Source: Sclerodactyla briareus | Lineage: Eukaryota; Echinodermata; Holothuroidea; Dendrochirotida; Sclerodactylidae | Direction of reading: 5' to 3' | NCBI GenBank assembly: GCA_026419785.1 | Contig: JAODTK010000189.1 | Location: forward strand, 62,001 to 126,000 | Length of the DNA: 64,000 nucleotides | Shown here: one piece after another, positions 35,629-49,265 of the stretch | How the letters are laid out: every line of letters begins with the position of its first letter | Numbering within the stretch: the first letter of the stretch is position 1 | Notes under the pieces: model-generated | The model's input: only the letters and a program-made list of their open reading frames with translations | Database searches by the model: none | What the model was told of the DNA's origin: nothing | Translations under genes and position numbers: made by a program

Positions 35629-36930
35629 TACCAGGGGCGTATCGATGACTTCATGGAGAGGGGGAGGGGCGGGAACAACACGCAGTTGCTCATCTCATGC
35701 GGAGCGACACCTGGTTGTCGTGGAGCGCCATAACTTTTTTTGGGGAAATGACCGTCCTCAGTTCAGCCCCCTGCAACACTTTTTTCACGGGGGTGCTGAT
35801 ATTTTTCGACGGGCCGTGTACCGCCCCACCCCCCTAAACTCAACACCTTACGTTACTGACGTTTAATTTTTTTACTCCCCCGTATTTTTCAAAACCCTTT
35901 TCCCTTTTGTCCTAATTTCTTTCTTTGTCACATGTCGACTTGACGCAGACTTGGGTCCCTATTAATCCCGCATTTTAGGAACAACGAGGATGAGTGAGAT
36001 GCCCCCGATATCTTGATAAATCAGAACCCTGGGAAATCGCTCAGGCCTGGGTCATTGATTTATAGTCTGGGCAAACTCCCAAGGCAAACTGGGCAAAGGC
36101 CCGTATTGTATAGCGCCGTAAGGTTACGACCATGGTGGCGCAGGATTTCCCCGACGGGGGGTCCGAGTTCCCAAGACGATGGGGGTCCAGGTTCCCCGAC
36201 GAGCCCTACCCACCCCTTAGGTAAAAACCTACATTTTTTTATGTTTTCAATTTTTTTACCCTTTTAAGAAAAAAAACTACGGAAAATTAAAATTCACAAT
36301 ATGGGAGGGCAATTTTACTCTCAGTGGCATCCCTCTCAATCGTTCGGGCGCCTTTGGTAAAATAAGGGTAGGGGTTAACACCCGATAACCTTCACATGCG
36401 GAAAGGTCTGGCACTGGAGTATTTGCGTCGTGAGAGCACAACCACCTAAAACAAATGGATTGTAATGTTGCAGGCAATAGGGCACACCCACTGTCTAAAA
36501 GTTGGGGGCCAAGAGCAATTGGGGGGGGGGGGGGTCCGAACAACTGGTTGGAAACTTTTTTGTGTGAAAAAATCGTATTATGGAGGCCTCCCAACTCGTT
36601 GTGGGGTCATGACCCGTACCCCCTAGTGGCTGCGCCTTTGGTTGCAGGGACATTGTCAAAGATTTATAGGGGAGTGGTGTTCCTAATCGAAGCTTGCCAC
36701 TATTTGTATAGTCTGTAGGAAGCACCAGCAGGATGGATACGCTGATCCTTAACTTGAGCGAGGAACTCGGCATGTATTAAAGACAGCGGCCGCGCCGAAA
36801 CGCGCCGAAAATTTAGCTTTCATATCGGATTTTCCTATAGAGAAGGTTGAAATACTTATACTGTCCCGGGAAATAGTCCCTCGCGGAGCGTGTAAATTTT
36901 AGCGTACGCCACCCGGGCTCCCCGACGAGT

Positions 36931-37127
36931 GGGATAAATAGAAGTAGAGAGGCTTGAGAGTTCGTATAAATGTTATTCTTCAAGACACATGAGTACACTG
37001 AAAGCTTAAGGCATAGGCATATGTAGGAATCATAGAAAGTCGAGGGGCACAATTTTTGGACTGTGCACATCACTCTACCCCCTAGACCTTGTTGAACAAT
37101 TTACACTATATGTGGCCCTCTGTCAGG
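36931..37127 (+). repeat. duplicated 200-bp block, copy 2
   Basis: Direct partner of 35427-35628. Followed and preceded by a second duplicated motif GCGTGTAAATTTTAGCGTA (36884 and 37124) and by CCCCGACGG-type GC-rich repeats. Confidence 0.9.
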
Positions 37128-37359
37128 AGCGTGTAAATTTTAGCGTAACCCACCCCGCTCCCCCGACAATGGGAAATTTCCCGACGGGGGGGGGGCAGTG
37201 CGCTTTCCCCGACGGCGGGGGCAAATGGCCCCCCTGACCTCCCCCCCCCCCTTCCGGCTGGCGCCACCCTTGGTTACTCGACTTAGCGAGCATGAAACGT
37301 GTTTGCTGTGATACACCGTTACTATCGGGAAAGTCCCGAACTGGGTGAAGGGTTGTACG

Positions 37360-38365
37360 CAAGACGTAGCAAGGGTCATATGAATGGGGGGGGAGGGGGG
37401 TGGAGAAGTGAGAAATTCCCACTGGCCAGATTCATTTTTCCAACTCACCCTACCCCCTAGACTGAATGTGCCGATTGCTTTCAGACTGGCCTTACTGGCA
37501 ATCTCGGTATTTTGGTCAGGTTAAATATTGGAGGGTAGTGACGGCCAGCCTGGTCGCCACAACCTCACGATTACACAGCACTGGCAAGCAGTGCCAAAAT
37601 TTAGGTGACAAGCAGTGGCGTGGAAGCATATTTTTGAGTGGGGGTACTGAGGTTGCATGATCTGGGGGAGGGGGTCAATGCAAAAGGGGAGGGGCGTCCC
37701 CCTTTGCAAAATGTTGCATTTCCGGTCACAGTAGAAATGCCTTTGGTGCAACATAGCACCCACTGAAAACACTTACTCTCATTCCATAATTTTCGCATTT
37801 TCACATGTCGCTAGTTCGATTTGCTGCTCAGGATTTTGAATCGAGGTCAGCAAGATTCAGTGAATTCATAGATCTCAGTTTTAGAGGACCGCCGAATCCC
37901 TCCCCGCCTCCCACGTCAGGAATGATTCGCAGTTCAGGGGTCCTTAGACGCAATCTGATGTGCATTTTTAAATGATGACACTCCTAAGCCAGAAATAAGT
38001 TTGATTTCACGTTTTTTCACGTCCTTAGATGCGATCTACTACTCACAGGATGTGTGATTTTTTTTAGTTGGCGCGGATGCGCCCAAAACAACTTTTAGTT
38101 GCGCAAGCCCCCCAGCATGACCGAAAATGACGCCTCCCAGGCGTTTTCGGCTGCATGTACCAGCTTCACGCCTGGGCATTTTGTGATCAAAAAATTCTAT
38201 CATGGGAATTTTGGAACTTTTGTCAGACCTCAGTCTTAAATCTCGCTGCCCGCTTTAACTTTTAGGCCTGAATGTTCAAGAGTTTGTGCTGCACACTACT
38301 ACTCATTAATGCGCGCAAAGCGCGAAATTTTTTTTCGGTTTCCCCCGCACTCTTGAAAAACAGGA
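37360..38365 (+). repeat. dispersed poly-G-associated repeat, copy 1
   Basis: Shares AGGGTCATATGAATGGGG..CCACC.CA.CCTACC and TTTCACGTCC..GATGCGA with 50120-50510, and GCGCAAGCC..CCAG..GACCGAAAATGAC, GGCGTTTTCGGCTGCATGTA and TTGTGATCAAA with 48996-49260. Fragments of one family are therefore scattered over 37-51 kb. Confidence 0.7.
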
Positions 38366-41300
38366 TCTCGTATGTCCACCCTTTCAGCTGAACTATTCGG
38401 AAGCCTATTTTTATCATTTTTTTGCACCATGCGGGAATTAACACCAATTACACTATCCTAATGTAAAATAATGCTTGGGGGTCAATTCGCACATTACAAG
38501 CTTTCTCCGTATTGGGTTGGACGCGAATCTCATCTCTACCCTAATCTCCAATCATAACCAAGACAACAATCGATTGTCATACAATAGCGACAGCCAATCA
38601 CGTTGGTTGTAAATAGCTTGTTAACCTGAAGGGAAGAGTACTGTTATTGGGCCCGCGAAGCGCGCACATTTTTGCACCTTATCTGGATAGTGTAAACAAT
38701 TATCATCTTTGGTGTAATTGTAATCACGCCTCGTTTTTAACAGGAATAAAGAATATTCCTGTTGCGTTGAGGTTTGGAAAATTTACATAGTTGACTGGTG
38801 GGCCTCTTTCAGTCGAAAATATCAAGCCGCTGTACGATTCGTCAGAATTCCAACTTGCAAATTCGACAAATTCCAACTGCGAGGATGATCGACGATTTGT
38901 TTTTTTTTTGGGGGGGGGGGGGGGGGAAAGGCAAAAGGGGGTTGTGAGACAGACCACCCCACAACCCCCGCTCGCGACGTCCCTGGTGTGTAGTACGATA
39001 ACACCATGGGGTATATTAATTCTACTAGCACTGCAGCACACTGCGTCCTTGCCCGAGGGCTACATGTATTCCTAAGTCATTTTTCTGCGGCGTACAATAA
39101 GCAATGATTGGAATCGTTGAGCCAATAGAATTGAGCTTCGGTTTGTTTTAATCACATTTTTTTTTACTAAGTGATTGTTTTGATGGGAGTCGAGTTCTGA
39201 ACTTTCCCACTATACTGAACTGTAACTTTCTTTGGCGGCCAGAGAGACTGGTCGGAGGCCGTAGTGCTAAAACTAGGGGGGTGCTGTGGCATATCCAGCA
39301 CCCGATTCCCAAAAAGTGGGGGGTGCCTGCAGCAGCACCTCACCTGCAGCACCCCCCCCCCCCCCTTACGCGGGCTTGCTCAGACTGCAGGAAACTGCCA
39401 TTTGCCCGGCCCCTGATGGGTGCATTCACGCACTGAATACTGTGAATTGAGTCTCATAGTCCTTCAAGATGAAAATACCACCTTTGAGTAAAAACCGGCA
39501 TCACAAGCGCAAAGCGAGGGGGGGGGCATGGCCGCACTGACCCCAAAAACAACTCCAACTGAGGGAGTATGTATACAATATCCTTTGTACACCTCAAGAA
39601 CTACCAATTCTATATACACATACCTGATCAACTGACACAACGTTGCAATGCTTTGCGAAGATTTTTTTTTTTTTTTTTTTTTTGAAACGAGTGACAAGAG
39701 AACGAAGCGAAACCCTAATTGCCCCAAACAAGTGAGGCAACCCCAAGTTCGGGATTTTTGCGCCAGATGACAAGGCACCTCCCTCAGGCGCTACACTGGG
39801 GTCCGGGCCTCTGCACTATCTACGCAGCTGCCCCCCCGCACACGACTCCACCTGTATCCTCTGCCCGAGAAAAAAGGAATCCAAAGTATCACGCAAGGCG
39901 AAACCAGGGAGAACACAAAACCTACTAGAACCCCCGCAGAACCGGGCAACACCGAACCCAGAGCTTGGAATGATGGCAAAATGTTACAAGCAAAGAGGGA
40001 CTGAAATGCATGGAGCATCACTGAAGGCATCCATAGTGATGGCAGTGGTACCCCCCCCCCCCCGGAACGCAGACAAGAGTTGCCTCCCACCTCAAATCAG
40101 GGTGTATGGCTTGGATAATAATCATTTGGGAAACTCGGCTAAAAGCTCGCGATCAACTTTGTCTGGCACTAACTACTACGGTGAAAGATACGTTTATAGC
40201 CACTATGTATTAACTTACTGCTATTGAGGCTGCTAATATATACACATAGCCAAAAGGCCAATAACACGATCACAATTCTGCACTGAAGTGTAAGACAGAC
40301 TTGCGGATATTTGGGGGGTGGGTGGTGGGGGGGCTGGTTAACTAAACTATGGGCCCTGCAGCTGCGTCTAAGTTCCCAACTGCGGAATGCTGAAGACTCC
40401 GCGCCCGATCATCGAAGCACTTAAGCAAATAGTTCAAGGCTCACAGTCCGTTTTTGTTTTTGAGAGAAAACTCCAGATGCTTTTTATTTGTGTGTCTTCC
40501 GGGCAAAATACACTTTTGGGGTTATTTTTCAAGTTCCACCAAGTGAGGTCTAAAATTTCCCAAGATTCGTCAGCTCATTCCCCAAGGTCCCAAGAGCCAA
40601 GTGCCAATTCCAAGGTCTGGCAACGCTGGCTGATTGCTGCAATTCCAACTTTAGGTTTTTTTGCCATAGCGCGGGCAGGCATATGCGGCACTACGAATAT
40701 ATGTTTTGTGTGGTAGGTTCTCTATTTTTATTAGGAATAGGTCTGCAGCACTCTGCAGCCGAATAGCAAGCGATGTTGCGCCAACGAACGTGCGGCGCGG
40801 TGCGCTGGCGCCGACTCAGCTGTAATAAATTTTCCTGCAGGCAAGGCGGCGGCGCATTTCGGGGGGGGGGGGGGGCAGATAAATAACTATCTGAGCGAGT
40901 GCCAGCCATTGGTTGGGGCTTTGCGTCCAAGGAAGATTTTCGTTTGACACACCCCTAGATGCAGGAAACGGCAACTTCCCGTTCCTTATTGACAGTGAGC
41001 ATAACATTCCAAAAAAATTTATAACAACTTTTATTTAGGAAAGGATCTCCAAAACCTTATCGCCTTAGGATTAATTTTAAGGTTTTTTGGTTTTGTTTTT
41101 TCGGGGGTTTGGGACTGTGAGATTCTAACTCTGATTGCAAGTGAGGTTACGGTCATGAAGGAGCAATCGGAATGGTTAATGGTAACATCACTACGTTTCC
41201 GCGGAGTGGTACCGCAATATTGGACAGCCCGGTGTTGCATGCCGTCGTGAGAATTTTCATCAATCTTCGCGAGATCTCTCCGAGTGTTACAAGCAAGGGT

Positions 41301-42561
41301 CAAAATAGGCGGGCGCCAGGCGCCGAACGAGCCAGTAAGGAGCTGAACAGCGCCCGTAGAGTTCCAATTCAAAAGCCAAAAGGGCGCTAACCGTTCCTGC
41401 AAACTAGCGCTCGTCAAACGTAGATATCTTCCACTTTTCCCAACATCTAGTGAGTTACCGAGTCTTAGTGTCAAACGTTATGCCAATATCGGATGTTACG
41501 GATTACCGATTATTTTTCCATAAACGGTCCGATCGATCACGATGATTCCAAGTCCGCACCTTACACGTTCACATGTCATAGCATTACGTAAGGCAACTTC
41601 CCTGAGTTAATCCCATCAATAGACCTACCGGGGCTTAGTCATAATTAAGATTTCGTTTCAAGTAATTACTCATCAGATTTAATCTTTCTATCGCCGCAAT
41701 GTTTGGTTCCCGTGAAGGAAACAAAATAAATATACGCCAGTTCGAAATGGCTTCGGAAGCTCCGATACTCTTGCTGAAAATTAGAAGTCGAGACGCGCGG
41801 CCAGCTGCACGTCGAGAGCTGAATTATTTCCGTGCATACACCGTACACAACAAACTGTGTGTTATTGGCTTTACACAATTGTAGGCTGTAAACATCAACG
41901 TTCGATCATCGACTCCACACACATTAAAGTTATGGAGGTTTCCCATTGGCCCTTGGTGAAGGCCTGGGTCACTCGAGCGGTAGCGTTCACCGATTCACTA
42001 AAATGTTGCTGTGGCTGTGACTCGAGTAGGAACCTACGTTTTCAATGCCATGAATGAATGGGTTAATTCACCAATTTCTCGCTGGATACAACGATGATAC
42101 CGTGTTGGGACCTCCGTGGTAGTACGTAATGTGCACTGTAGTTTGTATTGCAATCACAGTTGAACAACTTCATCACACCCGCGACCTGGGCTTACTTGCC
42201 ACGCTGGGGGCAAAGATCGCTGTCATGAATCACTCTCGTGCACGTGTGCGTGAGGTAGTACTGGTTGACGTGTTAACCCCAGATGAAGTCCCGACATAAT
42301 GTACTGCACGAGAGTATGGAAGCATAGAATGAGATTGGTCGTGTCCAATGAACTTCCTCAAAGTTGGACAACAAAATTATCACTACTGTAAACCATTCGT
42401 GTGTGCTTTATGCCATTGCCTGTGATGGCATATTGTTTTCATCATCCGACGAGGACAAATACCATATTTTGCGATAAAAACTGTTTGCTTCCAAAACTCG
42501 TTTCACTTTAGTGGACCCTGGTAAAGAAAGTAGCCACTGGTCACACGAAATGCCCGTGAAA

Positions 42562-42592
42562 CAGGGGCCACTTTTTGAAAAAGTGGCCCCTG
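42562..42592. repeat. perfect 15-bp-arm palindrome
   Basis: Arm CAGGGGCCACTTTTT, single central G (42577), and the exact reverse complement. TGGTCACAC occurs on both sides (about 42537 and 42591). The transcript or single strand would form a very stable hairpin. No gene contains it. Confidence 0.95.
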
Positions 42593-43430
42593 GTCACACT
42601 TCCTTACTTTTACCCGTGATTTACAAGTATGGAAAGAAATTCAGACATGTGGCATCATAGAATTATCAGAACCATTAACCCCTAACGAAACGATTAAATA
42701 GTAATTCAGTGCATGCCATGTACTGAACCTCGCTATTTTTGCGCCCAAACCCATCGTAGGTTTCTAGATGTTGATTCCTTTCCTCTCTATAAGTCACGCT
42801 CAACCTGGGCGGGGGACTGGGGAAAGCCGCAGTTTGGGCGAATCCCTGTCCCCCCCCCCCCCCCCGTGGCGCGCTAGCTTGACGTAGCGTCTCTTGAGAA
42901 TCAGTTGTAGTCGCTGCTCTGCACAGCTGTAGGGGACACCGAAAGGGGCAAGATGATTACCTAGGTAGAGGTCCATGGTTCAATCCCCGGTGTCAATATC
43001 TACAACTGCTACCGACTCTTCCGGCCCAGACGTTTCCTCGTGTGCACCTCGGTACACCATTTGACCTCCATCAAATGATCTTTACGGGCGCTTCGGGGTA
43101 TTCGATGAAAGATAAAGGACGCTCCATAAGATGGTGGACGCTGAATGGCGGTCCCAGGAGCAGAATTCACACCCACGCCTGGGACTTCTGGCACTAATTA
43201 ATCGAAGAGAAAGGACAGTGTATCCACCGAGTAGTCCGAAGTAAGTCAAGTCAGCCGAACAGTGTTTCCATGCACGCGGGAGGGCGGGTGAGCATGCGGG
43301 CAACACGGGTAACCTGTTCCATGCACGCGGGCGGGCAGGGCGGTTTTTGACACAATCATGTACCTCTTCCCACTTTGGTGTATATGCGCTAATAAGAACC
43401 GTGTATTGTAGTATTATTGTCATTGTTAGA

Positions 43431-43461
43431 TATCATTATTATTATTATCATTATTATTAAA
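43431..43461 (+). repeat. (ATT)n microsatellite
   Basis: Short interrupted ATT/ATC trinucleotide run in the gene-free interval. Confidence 0.85.
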
Positions 43462-46400
43462 TCTGTATAGGACGTCGATATATTACCGTTTGTTCCTGCT
43501 GCCTTTTTCAGGCATACATTTCGACCTGCGCAAATTGTCTTCCGTATCAAACGTATTGTTCAAGTTGTAAAGATTTTTTAAAGATATTATTTTCAGCCAT
43601 GTTTAAATTGTCAAACAGCTAAATGGAGATCCTCGATGTCGCTTATTTATTGTAACACGCTGTTATGGTCTAACCATTGTTACAGTGGTGTAGTTGGCCG
43701 CTTACAATATTGGAGCGAAATTACAATTTGGAAAGGACGTTGAACAGAGCAGAGCCCTCTATTACAGTAGACGGACTACGGAAATAGTGGCGCACGGCCA
43801 GAAATGTAATGATGGCGGTGCGTGCCGGGTAAAAGCCAGCGGGAATATATCAGGGGAATAATATCAACGTCTTAACACAAGACTACTCCCCCGCAGTCGT
43901 TGTGAAGACGATACGATTATACGATGCTCCTGATCAACACGCAAAAGCAGGGTCACGGGACCGTGAAAATAGTCGGATTCGGGCGTCGGAAGGTGGAGTC
44001 GCGTCTGAATGTTCAAATCAGTGGCGTCGCTAGGGAGAGGGAGGGGTGCCTCCCTTGAAAACCATGTGCTCCCCATGTGCCCCCGAAATGAGATTTACTC
44101 CGATTCAAGAAAAAATATACGTAGTCAGTATTCGGACTACCAGTTTGATATAGATTGGCAAACAACAAAAAATTATCACAAGAATTGCAACATTCGCCTC
44201 GGATAATAGTGCAACAAAGTCCGTGCTTCGCGAGTGTCATAGTGGGGGATTTCATTCCCGTGCTTCGGGAAAATTCTGCATCTGGCCCTTTACTTATACA
44301 TATCTGTGACTGAACCCTTTAGCCTCCGGTCCGTTCTCTCCTCGACACACGCGCGAGTCGAGCAAATGCAATAGCGTATGGACTATCAGACAGTTGAATT
44401 GTCAAACGCTGTGCGTCTCAGTCTAACTGCTACTCGGAATTCCCTATCTCTCGGGCATGCACGTCCTATAAATGATGGTACAGTAGAGCTAAAGCTGGGT
44501 AAATGTCTCAAATTTTGGGAGAGATTCCTGTCTTTTTCCCGATGGCTACGATACGCTTACCATACGTCATCAATATGACGATTGGACCACGTTGGTATAA
44601 TTCTTTCAGCATTCGGCAATGAAGTAAATAAAGTGACGTTCACAGGACGTCCCTAAGGGGGGGGGGTAGCTCGGCTAATCATCCCCAGACATACAACTTC
44701 ATACTTTAAACTAGACAATTTCCCTTCAGCTTCACGAGTCCAGGCCTTCTGTTCTGTAAAAACACTGTTCAGCATGCCATTTCGATTGTTCGTAATCCAG
44801 TTTGCAACCATGGTTCGAACATAGGATTTTCTTCAAAGTAAAAGGGCGCGTGAAAATTGTGCAAACTGCAATTGCAAATGGCCAGAGTGGAACCAAGTCA
44901 AACAGAGGCGTAAATAGGGGGGGGGGGGGGGGTGTGGTTGTGATCACCCTCTTGAGATATTGAAAAATTCGGTCCGTATCGGCGGAAAGTCGGCTCTGAG
45001 CGGCAAAAGTGATTTGTCGTGAACGTCGCCGCAGTAGCCGAAAGAAACTGGGAAAATTACAAGGACGTCGATCAAAAAAGTCGGTTCAGTCTCAGACAGA
45101 AAAACTTGTCGGTCCCAAAAGTTCACCCCCCCCCCTTGTGAAATTGGTGTTTTTACGCTCCTGCAGGTCACCAGAAAGTGTTTTCAAGTTCAAATCGTAT
45201 GCGATGGAGCAAATCCCTTATTATTGTCAAGGGTCCGCCAGCATATTTCTACCCCAAGTTTCGAGTCGCGACAACACTGCAAATAACCGCTCACCTTCTC
45301 CAACTCCATGAATTATCTGGTTGAGTATCTTTTATGACATTTTGGTAGCACCAGTTTATCATCTATAGCGTCATCGTGGGCCTACCCCATCTACGAGGCG
45401 CATTGCCTCCCCCCCGCCTTCACAACAATTGAAATATTTATAATAAACATTGTGTGAGAGGATTTTAATTCACTTCGCAAATGGGTTCGAAGACCGCATC
45501 AGCGTCCACGGACATTTAGGGAGCTGCATTCCTCCACTTTTAACCCCCAAGAAAAACTCAACAGCTTGAGAGGCCTTTTTCCGGTGATCGGAGGCCTTGG
45601 TTTATGATATTTCTCGGCACTTTGCTCAGGTTGTCACATCAAACTAGACATTCTCATAAAAACATTTATGTTTGCCTTAGTTAAATTGTTTAAATCTGGA
45701 ACTCCATGTCTGGGTAAAGAGCCCGAGCTCCCTTTCAAACCTACTGCCTGACGCTGAAATTCCCAACTATGTAATGATCTTGACATTTTTGAGGGTGAGA
45801 CAGACCCCACCCCCCCCCCCCTCCAGCTACGTCCCTGTCTAGGGGGCTGTACTTGCAGCTGCGACTGGCGATGTCTTGGTCCTACTTAATTCTTCACTGA
45901 CCGTCCTTCGGAGAGGACTAGAATGGCGGACCCATGAGCATGTTGGAAGATGGTTACACGAACTACACCCCTGCCTAGCGATATATCTGAGCACTAGTCT
46001 AGAGAAAAGTGACTATCGCCGGTGCTCATCCAGATAAATACGCCAGGGTTCCAACACGACCTTCACTTGGCTTCCTGGACAACGTGGCAATAAATCGAGT
46101 CCCCAGTGCACGGCAATTCATGCTCTGTGAGATATCTTTCTCGGACCAAAAAAGTGACAGAGCCAACTGAATAACAGGCTGACGCGCCGAACACTGTATC
46201 TTTTCTAACTTCTCACATTGGATTTGCTACTACTTGGGCCAATGTTGTCTCATTGATAACACTCACAATGATGTTTGTTGAGAGGACTCCTAACCAAAGG
46301 TTATCAAGAAATCTGAGCGTGAAATTTCCAGATATTGCAGAGCTGACTTCACTCACTCCAGGGAGCACATGCCCGGAAAGGCACCTGACCGCAGTGCCCT

Positions 46401-47104
46401 CTGCCTCCAATTCGCCTGGCCTCCTCCTGGCACTCATTCTCTATCTGGCTTATTGAGGTTTCACCAAAAATGCCTCGCGAATCTCCTATCTGGTATTAGC
46501 CACTGGGAGGCTTTTTTTTTCTTTCTAACGATAACTCCATTCAGCCTGATGAACAACTCATCCCTTCAAAGTTGCCAAACCCCTATCAGGGTATCCCCTG
46601 GATCACCGACAACATACGCAATAGGCAGAAAAGGAAGCGAGAATATGCAAAACTTCTGTAATACTTGTACTCTTGAACATTTTGTACATAACTGCAACAC
46701 CGTTATCAGATATTGTGTTGTGCAACCATTACAAAATCATTGTGTATAATCTGCCATTTGTGTATATATTTTTTACACAACCTCATGCACAATGTTGTGT
46801 ACCAGCACGGTAGTCTCAGACTCGCATTGAGTTTGATCCAGGACCAGGTTCGTGCAAAAAGTAGAAGCGAATTACATTCAACACCGTTTCAAACCTTGTT
46901 TACTGAAGAGAGATCTCAGCAGGATCCCTGAATTAGATAATCCTGCAAAGCTCCCGCGTGTCTCGTACGGTTGACGTCCTGTGACCAAATATGATGCTGG
47001 TCCTCGAAACTTCAGAAACCTGAAAAAAATCTCAAAAGCACAGGCCTTGATTTGTTACCCGCAAGTAGGTTTAAAAAGCATCTAACCATATTATATCTCC
47101 AGAG

Positions 47105-47215
47105 CGCAGCTTTCCATCCGGTAAGGCCGGGTCCGATTCCGGGTCGTGTCATACCAAAGACTTTGAAAATGGGATCTGTTGCCTGCTCGCTTGGCGCTCA
47201 GCATACGAAACAGGA
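47105..47215 (+). repeat. tRNA-derived SINE fragment
   Basis: Contains a B-box-like GGTCCGATTCCGGGTCGTG followed by TCATACCAAAGACTTTGAAA and GCTCGCTTGGCGCTCAGCAT. This layout (RNA polymerase III B box, then a fixed body) is typical of tRNA-derived SINEs of marine invertebrates. The body motif GGGTC..CAAAGACTTT.AAAATGG..CTGTTGCCT recurs inverted at 48740-48790. Confidence 0.65.
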
Positions 47216-48734
47216 GAAATGTAGGGGTACAGGCAATTCGCAAAGTTGCATTCGGCGTGCATGTACCCCCTCCTTCACTCAAGCACCCCAAAGTGGTGTT
47301 GCCTTGCTTTGTGTAACCTGCATGTTGAAGGTTCGCAGCTGACACTGATGCGGCATCCAGGTCTGTCCAACCTTGCCGGTCTCGTAAGGTAGGGTCCTTT
47401 GTCCAGCAAGTGTTCAATATTTTCTTAAGATACTGGAGAAGTAGCTTCTGATTATCAACTTGTTCGCATTTTCAAGAAAGCAGACTTGAGCACCCCAAGC
47501 AATAGTCCAGTAACCATTGACACCGATATGTTCCAAGCTTATAAAACACATCATATTCAGCAACATTATGCTCATGTTTTATCCGATACGTATTCTAGTA
47601 ATACCCAGCACAGCCCTAATACGAGACACAGGTGATTACTACAGCACAGGATCTGGCCAAGGTTCTTAATAACCAGTAGCAAGATGATGCAGTGCTTGGA
47701 GTTTTCGCAAGCCCTCTGGCCGTGTTCCTCACAGATGTCTTTCCAGGAAGCTACATTTTATGAACCCTGCCATGCTAAAGTAAATTCAAATATTTCTAAC
47801 CAACGTAGACACTGTAGTCATCGATGGAGAGTCGTCTGACCTGTAAGCCACTCGCTCAGGTGTCCCACTGGGAACAGTTCTAGGCCCGCAATTACGCTTT
47901 GTCATCATCCGTCACCAATAAAAGGATTTCACTTTAAACCATGCTATGCAAATTCTTCCACTCTATAGCGCTGATTGTACCTACTTTTTCTAACTACTTA
48001 GCAGTGTCCTACCCCGTAAAATCTATAGTGGTCACAATGTCGATTTACTGAAGTGATTTTGATATTTTATTGATAGTGGCATTTTAATAAATGCATCGAT
48101 ATTTCCCAGCGTTTATGAACTTCGTTACAATTCCTCTACTTTTATATGATCTGAAAAACTCCAACTATTTTTTTCTATCTTGGTATTTATGGTGTGGCGG
48201 ATTGCATCATCTGGCGGGCCGATTTTGGCCAGCGGACGCCCATTTGGAACCCCCGAGAGCTGCTTTGTGTTGGTTGAAATATCTCCATGAATAGAACAAT
48301 AAACTTACAATATGCCGGGGATCCAGCGTGTGTTTTACGCAAATTTTGATGCATTAGCTCGCATTTTCTGGCCGGTAATGGAAGCTTAAGCTAAACCTCA
48401 TGTTGTCAGTAGGTGGTACTATGTATATTTGATATGACATATCGAGCGAGAGCCATTGGACAGACATATTCGAAGGCAATAACCTTGGACAGACATATTC
48501 GAAGGCTTAACATTACTGATCTTCGATTTATTTTCAAGTGAGGTGTGTTTTGGTGGTAACCGCCAAGATTATCAAGGAACAATTGACTCTGTAGTCTACT
48601 TTTCGATTTCGAGTATACATTTTCAATTTAAAGTATTGCAACATTTTATGACACTTCTGACAATAATGGGGGGGGGGTCTCCCTGGGCCCCAAATGGCCA
48701 CGACGCCACTCGCCTGCTCCAATCCCTTGTGCTG

Positions 48735-48790
48735 CGACGACACGAAGGCAACAGGTCCATTTTTAAAGTCTTTGTGACCCGACCGTGATT
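48735..48790 (-). repeat. tRNA-derived SINE body fragment, inverted
   Basis: The minus strand reads CGGGTCACAAAGACTTTAAA, then AATGGACCTGTTGCCTTCGT, matching the body of the fragment at 47105-47215. No B box retained. Confidence 0.55.
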
Positions 48791-48909
48791 CTCACCCACC
48801 GGTCTCCCGAGTAGAGTATGTGCACCGCGCATGCACCCAAACTTTCAACAATGGTCGCTCCCATAAATTGATGCTAACGACTGCCAATTCAAATTTGCAA
48901 TCAGCACTG

Positions 48910-49265
48910 TCGTCACCATGATTTCATACGGAGGGGGGGGGGGGGGGGGGGAGGGCACAGACATTTTTCGGGGCCCATGAACACTATTTAAGCGGAGCGC
49001 AAAAGGGAATTTTTGCGCAAGCCTCCAGATGGCCGAAGATGACCTCTCCCGGGCGTTTCCAGGCTGCATATACCAAGCTTCAATCCTGGGCAATTGGTGA
49101 TCAAATTCTGTAATCGTTTGAAATTTCAACATTTTGTTAGACCTCGGTCTTATCGCTGGGCCGACTTTTTGGCCGGAATATCCAACCATTTGTGCTCCAT
49201 ATAGGAAAAACAGGATCTCACCCGAAAATTTGGGACATTTAGCTAGCTTTAGCTCTACTGTCCAA
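48910..49265 (+). repeat. dispersed poly-G-associated repeat, copy 2
   Basis: Opens with a poly-G tract (about 48933-48952) followed by GCGCAAGCCTCCAGATGGCC and GGGCGTTTCCAGGCTGCATA, colinear with 38090-38300. Its end (TTTGGGACATTTAGCTAGCT) recurs inverted at 44475-44525. Confidence 0.7.

Noticed and set aside
42900..43010. Possible tRNA gene (GGTTCAATCCCCGG)
   Set aside because: A B-box-like motif is present, but no A box, anticodon stem or acceptor stem could be paired; at most a SINE relic.
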